This document shows, piece by piece, positions 41,296-43,103 of a stretch of 43,103 nucleotides of DNA (within the stretch, counting starts at the first letter, position 1; every line of letters starts with the position of its first letter). Origin of the DNA: Oscillospiraceae bacterium (GTDB taxonomy: Bacteria; Bacillota; Clostridia; Oscillospirales; Acutalibacteraceae); assembly GCA_022763825.1 (NCBI GenBank), contig JALEQX010000100.1, positions 1-43,103 on the forward strand, in the 5' to 3' direction. The translations under genes were made by a program, and so were the position numbers. The notes beneath the pieces were generated by a model. It had not been told where the DNA came from. It saw only the letters and a program-made list of their open reading frames with translations, and searched no databases.

Positions 41296-43103
41296 ATGAC
41301 AAAAGCAAAGTCAATTTTCAAGAAGTCGATTATGTATCTGCTTGTCTTTTGCATGACCGTTTGCTCGATGATTCTCATCATGCCCGAAAATACGTTCAAT
41401 GCTTCGGCGCAGACCTATACGCTGACTTCTTTCCCTTCGTCGTTCACGGCGGGCAATACATATAACATTACGCTCGGCGCGGATGTAACAAGGGACAGCA
41501 AATTGCCGACGATTCCGGCAAATTGTACGGTTAACCTTAACTTTAACAATCACAAGGTACTGTTTAAGCATTTTTGTGACAGTCCGACGGATTCGTTTGA
41601 TATTTGTACCGAGAATTATACGTCTCACAACGAGACATATATGGGATTTATAACAAACAACGGTACGCTCAATATGACCGGCAGCGGTACGTTCAAACTC
41701 CTTGCTGCGGATTATAACGGAAAATTAAACAACAATAAAAGCAAGGATAACCTTATGGCTAAGGGCGCCGCTATTGTAAACAACGGTACTCTTACCGTCG
41801 GTGCGGGCGTTACCGTAGAGAGTGATATGACCGTAACCATCACAAAAGACGGTACTAAATTTTACCAGACATCCGAGCTTGCGGACTTGTTCGTTTACTC
41901 ATTTGCAATTAGAAATACCGGTACCGTTAACACTTCCGGTACCATTAAGTGCGGAGTCCTTGCGATGTCCCAAGCCGGCGGCGAGGGCAACTCGTATCAT
42001 ATGGCTACCGGTTACGGTATATACGGCGGTACCGTTAACGTTCTCGGCGGTAACATTATCACCGAGGCTTTGTCCGGTGCAGGTAACTCTACCAGCGGCT
42101 GTAAAGAAGCAAACCTTATGTGGGAAATGGCTGTCGGTATATGTTCGAACAACGTTACCGTATCGGGCGTTGCCAACATTAATACAAAGACTACGAACTG
42201 GATGTCTACTAAGGACAATGACTGTTGGAAAAACGGTTACGGTTATCAGTTCTCAGTAGGTATTCTTTATGAAGGCGTTAACTATCCTAAGGTAGGTCCC
42301 GGATGCAATATCACGTCTTCATGGCAGGGCGCCAACGGCGTAAATATAAATATCCCCGGTACACAGGATGAGGGACTTGATCTTCATTACAACGTTAAGA
42401 TGGCTGACCCCTGTAAAGACCTTCAGCGTCTCGGCGTACCCGTCGCGGGAGTTCAGTCTTTAGAGCCTGCCGCAAGAGCGGAGCAGACTCAGGAAGTTTC
42501 CGATGTTAAGGCATGGTTCGGTTCGACTGCCGGTAAGATCGGTAATATTCCGACTTCTTATAAATACTATCCTTATAATGCATATTCGGCGAATTATACG
42601 GGAAGCACTTATGCATTTGACCTTACCACTTACTCCGATTACCGTAAGTATCAGGAGACCAGCGGTAAAGATACTACCGAAAATATTGCGTATTTTACAA
42701 ACGGTGCTCCCAGTCAGACCGGCGGCCAGTATGTTATAATGTACAGATATTATGATAACTCTGTTCAGGCAGGTAACCTTAAAGCCGTTAACATGCGTTA
42801 TAACAATAACGGCGCGGGCGCTTACGCAAACGTTAACTATCAGGGTTATATCAAGAGCGGAAGCGGACAGGACGCACTTTGCGGCGCAACCTACGACGCG
42901 TCAACCAACTACCTTTACAAATCCGGAGGTGCGTCAAAAAACACTGCGTTCTATGACTGGTCGAGCGTTACTTATGAAACCCCGGCAGTAGCAGATTTCT
43001 GCCGCAGAAACCTTTCGATGATTACAAACTGGAATGCGACAGGTTCGGGTATGTATCAGCTTTCTTCCGGTACGAACAATTCCGCTTCGATAGGTTCGGG
43101 CAA
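41296..43103 (+). CDS. Secreted beta-helix-like surface protein (3' end missing)
   Basis: Open from ATG 41296 (GGAGG upstream) to the window end, 602 codons without a stop. The N-terminus is a basic segment and hydrophobic helix (SIMYLLVFCMTVCSMILIM) with a likely cleavage after ASA near residue 40. The first 250 residues carry repeating N-x-G-T-L/V strands (NNGTLNMTGSGTF, NNGTLTVGAGVTV, NTGTVNTSGTIKC, GGTVNVLGGNI) that look like rungs of a right-handed parallel beta-helix. The later part is Tyr/Asn/Ser-rich. Anchoring cannot be judged without the C-terminus. Adhesin or carbohydrate-active roles are both possible. Confidence 0.82.
   Translation, partial: MTKAKSIFKKSIMYLLVFCMTVCSMILIMPENTFNASAQTYTLTSFPSSFTAGNTYNITLGADVTRDSKLPTIPANCTVNLNFNNHKVLFKHFCDSPTDSFDICTENYTSHNETYMGFITNNGTLNMTGSGTFKLLAADYNGKLNNNKSKDNLMAKGAAIVNNGTLTVGAGVTVESDMTVTITKDGTKFYQTSELADLFVYSFAIRNTGTVNTSGTIKCGVLAMSQAGGEGNSYHMATGYGIYGGTVNVLGGNIITEALSGAGNSTSGCKEANLMWEMAVGICSNNVTVSGVANINTKTTNWMSTKDNDCWKNGYGYQFSVGILYEGVNYPKVGPGCNITSSWQGANGVNINIPGTQDEGLDLHYNVKMADPCKDLQRLGVPVAGVQSLEPAARAEQTQEVSDVKAWFGSTAGKIGNIPTSYKYYPYNAYSANYTGSTYAFDLTTYSDYRKYQETSGKDTTENIAYFTNGAPSQTGGQYVIMYRYYDNSVQAGNLKAVNMRYNNNGAGAYANVNYQGYIKSGSGQDALCGATYDASTNYLYKSGGASKNTAFYDWSSVTYETPAVADFCRRNLSMITNWNATGSGMYQLSSGTNNSASIGSG

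Noticed and set aside
1..43103. CRISPR arrays, tRNA or rRNA genes, insertion sequences, phage genes, restriction or other defence systems
   Set aside because: No regularly spaced direct repeats, no tRNA T-loop or rRNA-like stretches, and no transposase, integrase, phage or restriction motifs among the frames examined, apart from the toxin-antitoxin pair.

Overview
The window looks like chromosomal DNA of a low-G+C Gram-positive anaerobe of class Clostridia, most likely a gut Oscillospiraceae/Ruminococcaceae relative. This is inferred from strong AGGAGG-type ribosome binding sites, many sigma-A promoters of the TTGACA-17-TATAAT type, a type I dockerin on a secreted protein, sortase-type tails of the IPKTGD kind, and a single-chain iron-sulfur L-serine dehydratase. 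TGA is an ordinary stop here. I see no rRNA, tRNA, CRISPR array, complete insertion sequence or prophage.

Layout: (1) 307-6518: a lone membrane-protein gene on the minus strand, then a sigma-A-driven plus-strand operon for a surface polysaccharide. The operon holds a Wzm/TagG-type permease, a Wzt/TagH-type ATPase, a small coiled-coil protein and a 1092-residue multidomain glycosyltransferase. (2) 6601-10091 (minus): two half-ABC exporters forming an asymmetric heterodimer. (3) 10353-12644: a polar amino-acid ABC importer (lipoprotein, permease, ATPase). (4) 12842-19498: two GPH-type symporters, one with a cytoplasmic tail of about 350 residues, around a family 4 uracil-DNA glycosylase, a secreted cohesin-like protein and a DinJ/YafQ-type toxin-antitoxin pair. 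Both genes of that pair carry an in-frame TGA at a glycine-type position. (5) 19815-24912: serine dehydratase, a lipoprotein, a minus-strand operon of two M42 peptidases plus a GNAT protein, and a 56-residue conserved small protein. (6) 25141-29208: a secreted protein with 12-residue repeats and a sortase tail, Lon protease, the GTPase EngB and a 42-residue cysteine-rich membrane peptide. (7) 29419-35487 (minus): a dockerin-bearing lipase-like protein whose nucleophile serine appears to be glycine, a membrane protein, and adjacent glutaminyl- and glutamyl-tRNA synthetases. (8) 35650-40685: an operon of ATP-grasp ligase, Asp/Glu racemase, asparagine synthetase and phosphoesterase, read as a D-aspartate/D-isoasparagine peptidoglycan cross-bridge pathway. 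(9) 40999-43103: a structured leader with an early terminator, ahead of a large secreted repeat protein that runs off the window.

Much of the window concerns the cell surface: polysaccharide export, peptidoglycan cross-bridging, sortase- and dockerin-attached proteins, and nutrient import. A small family of palindromes with CAATAATTT arms recurs at gene 3' ends. In two cases the palindrome supplies the stop codon of the upstream gene.

The observations I rank highest are the TGA-interrupted toxin-antitoxin pair, the D-Asp cross-bridge operon, the structured leader at 41034-41295, the serine-less dockerin lipase, the transporter with the long tail, and the nested palindromic element at 15419-15561.
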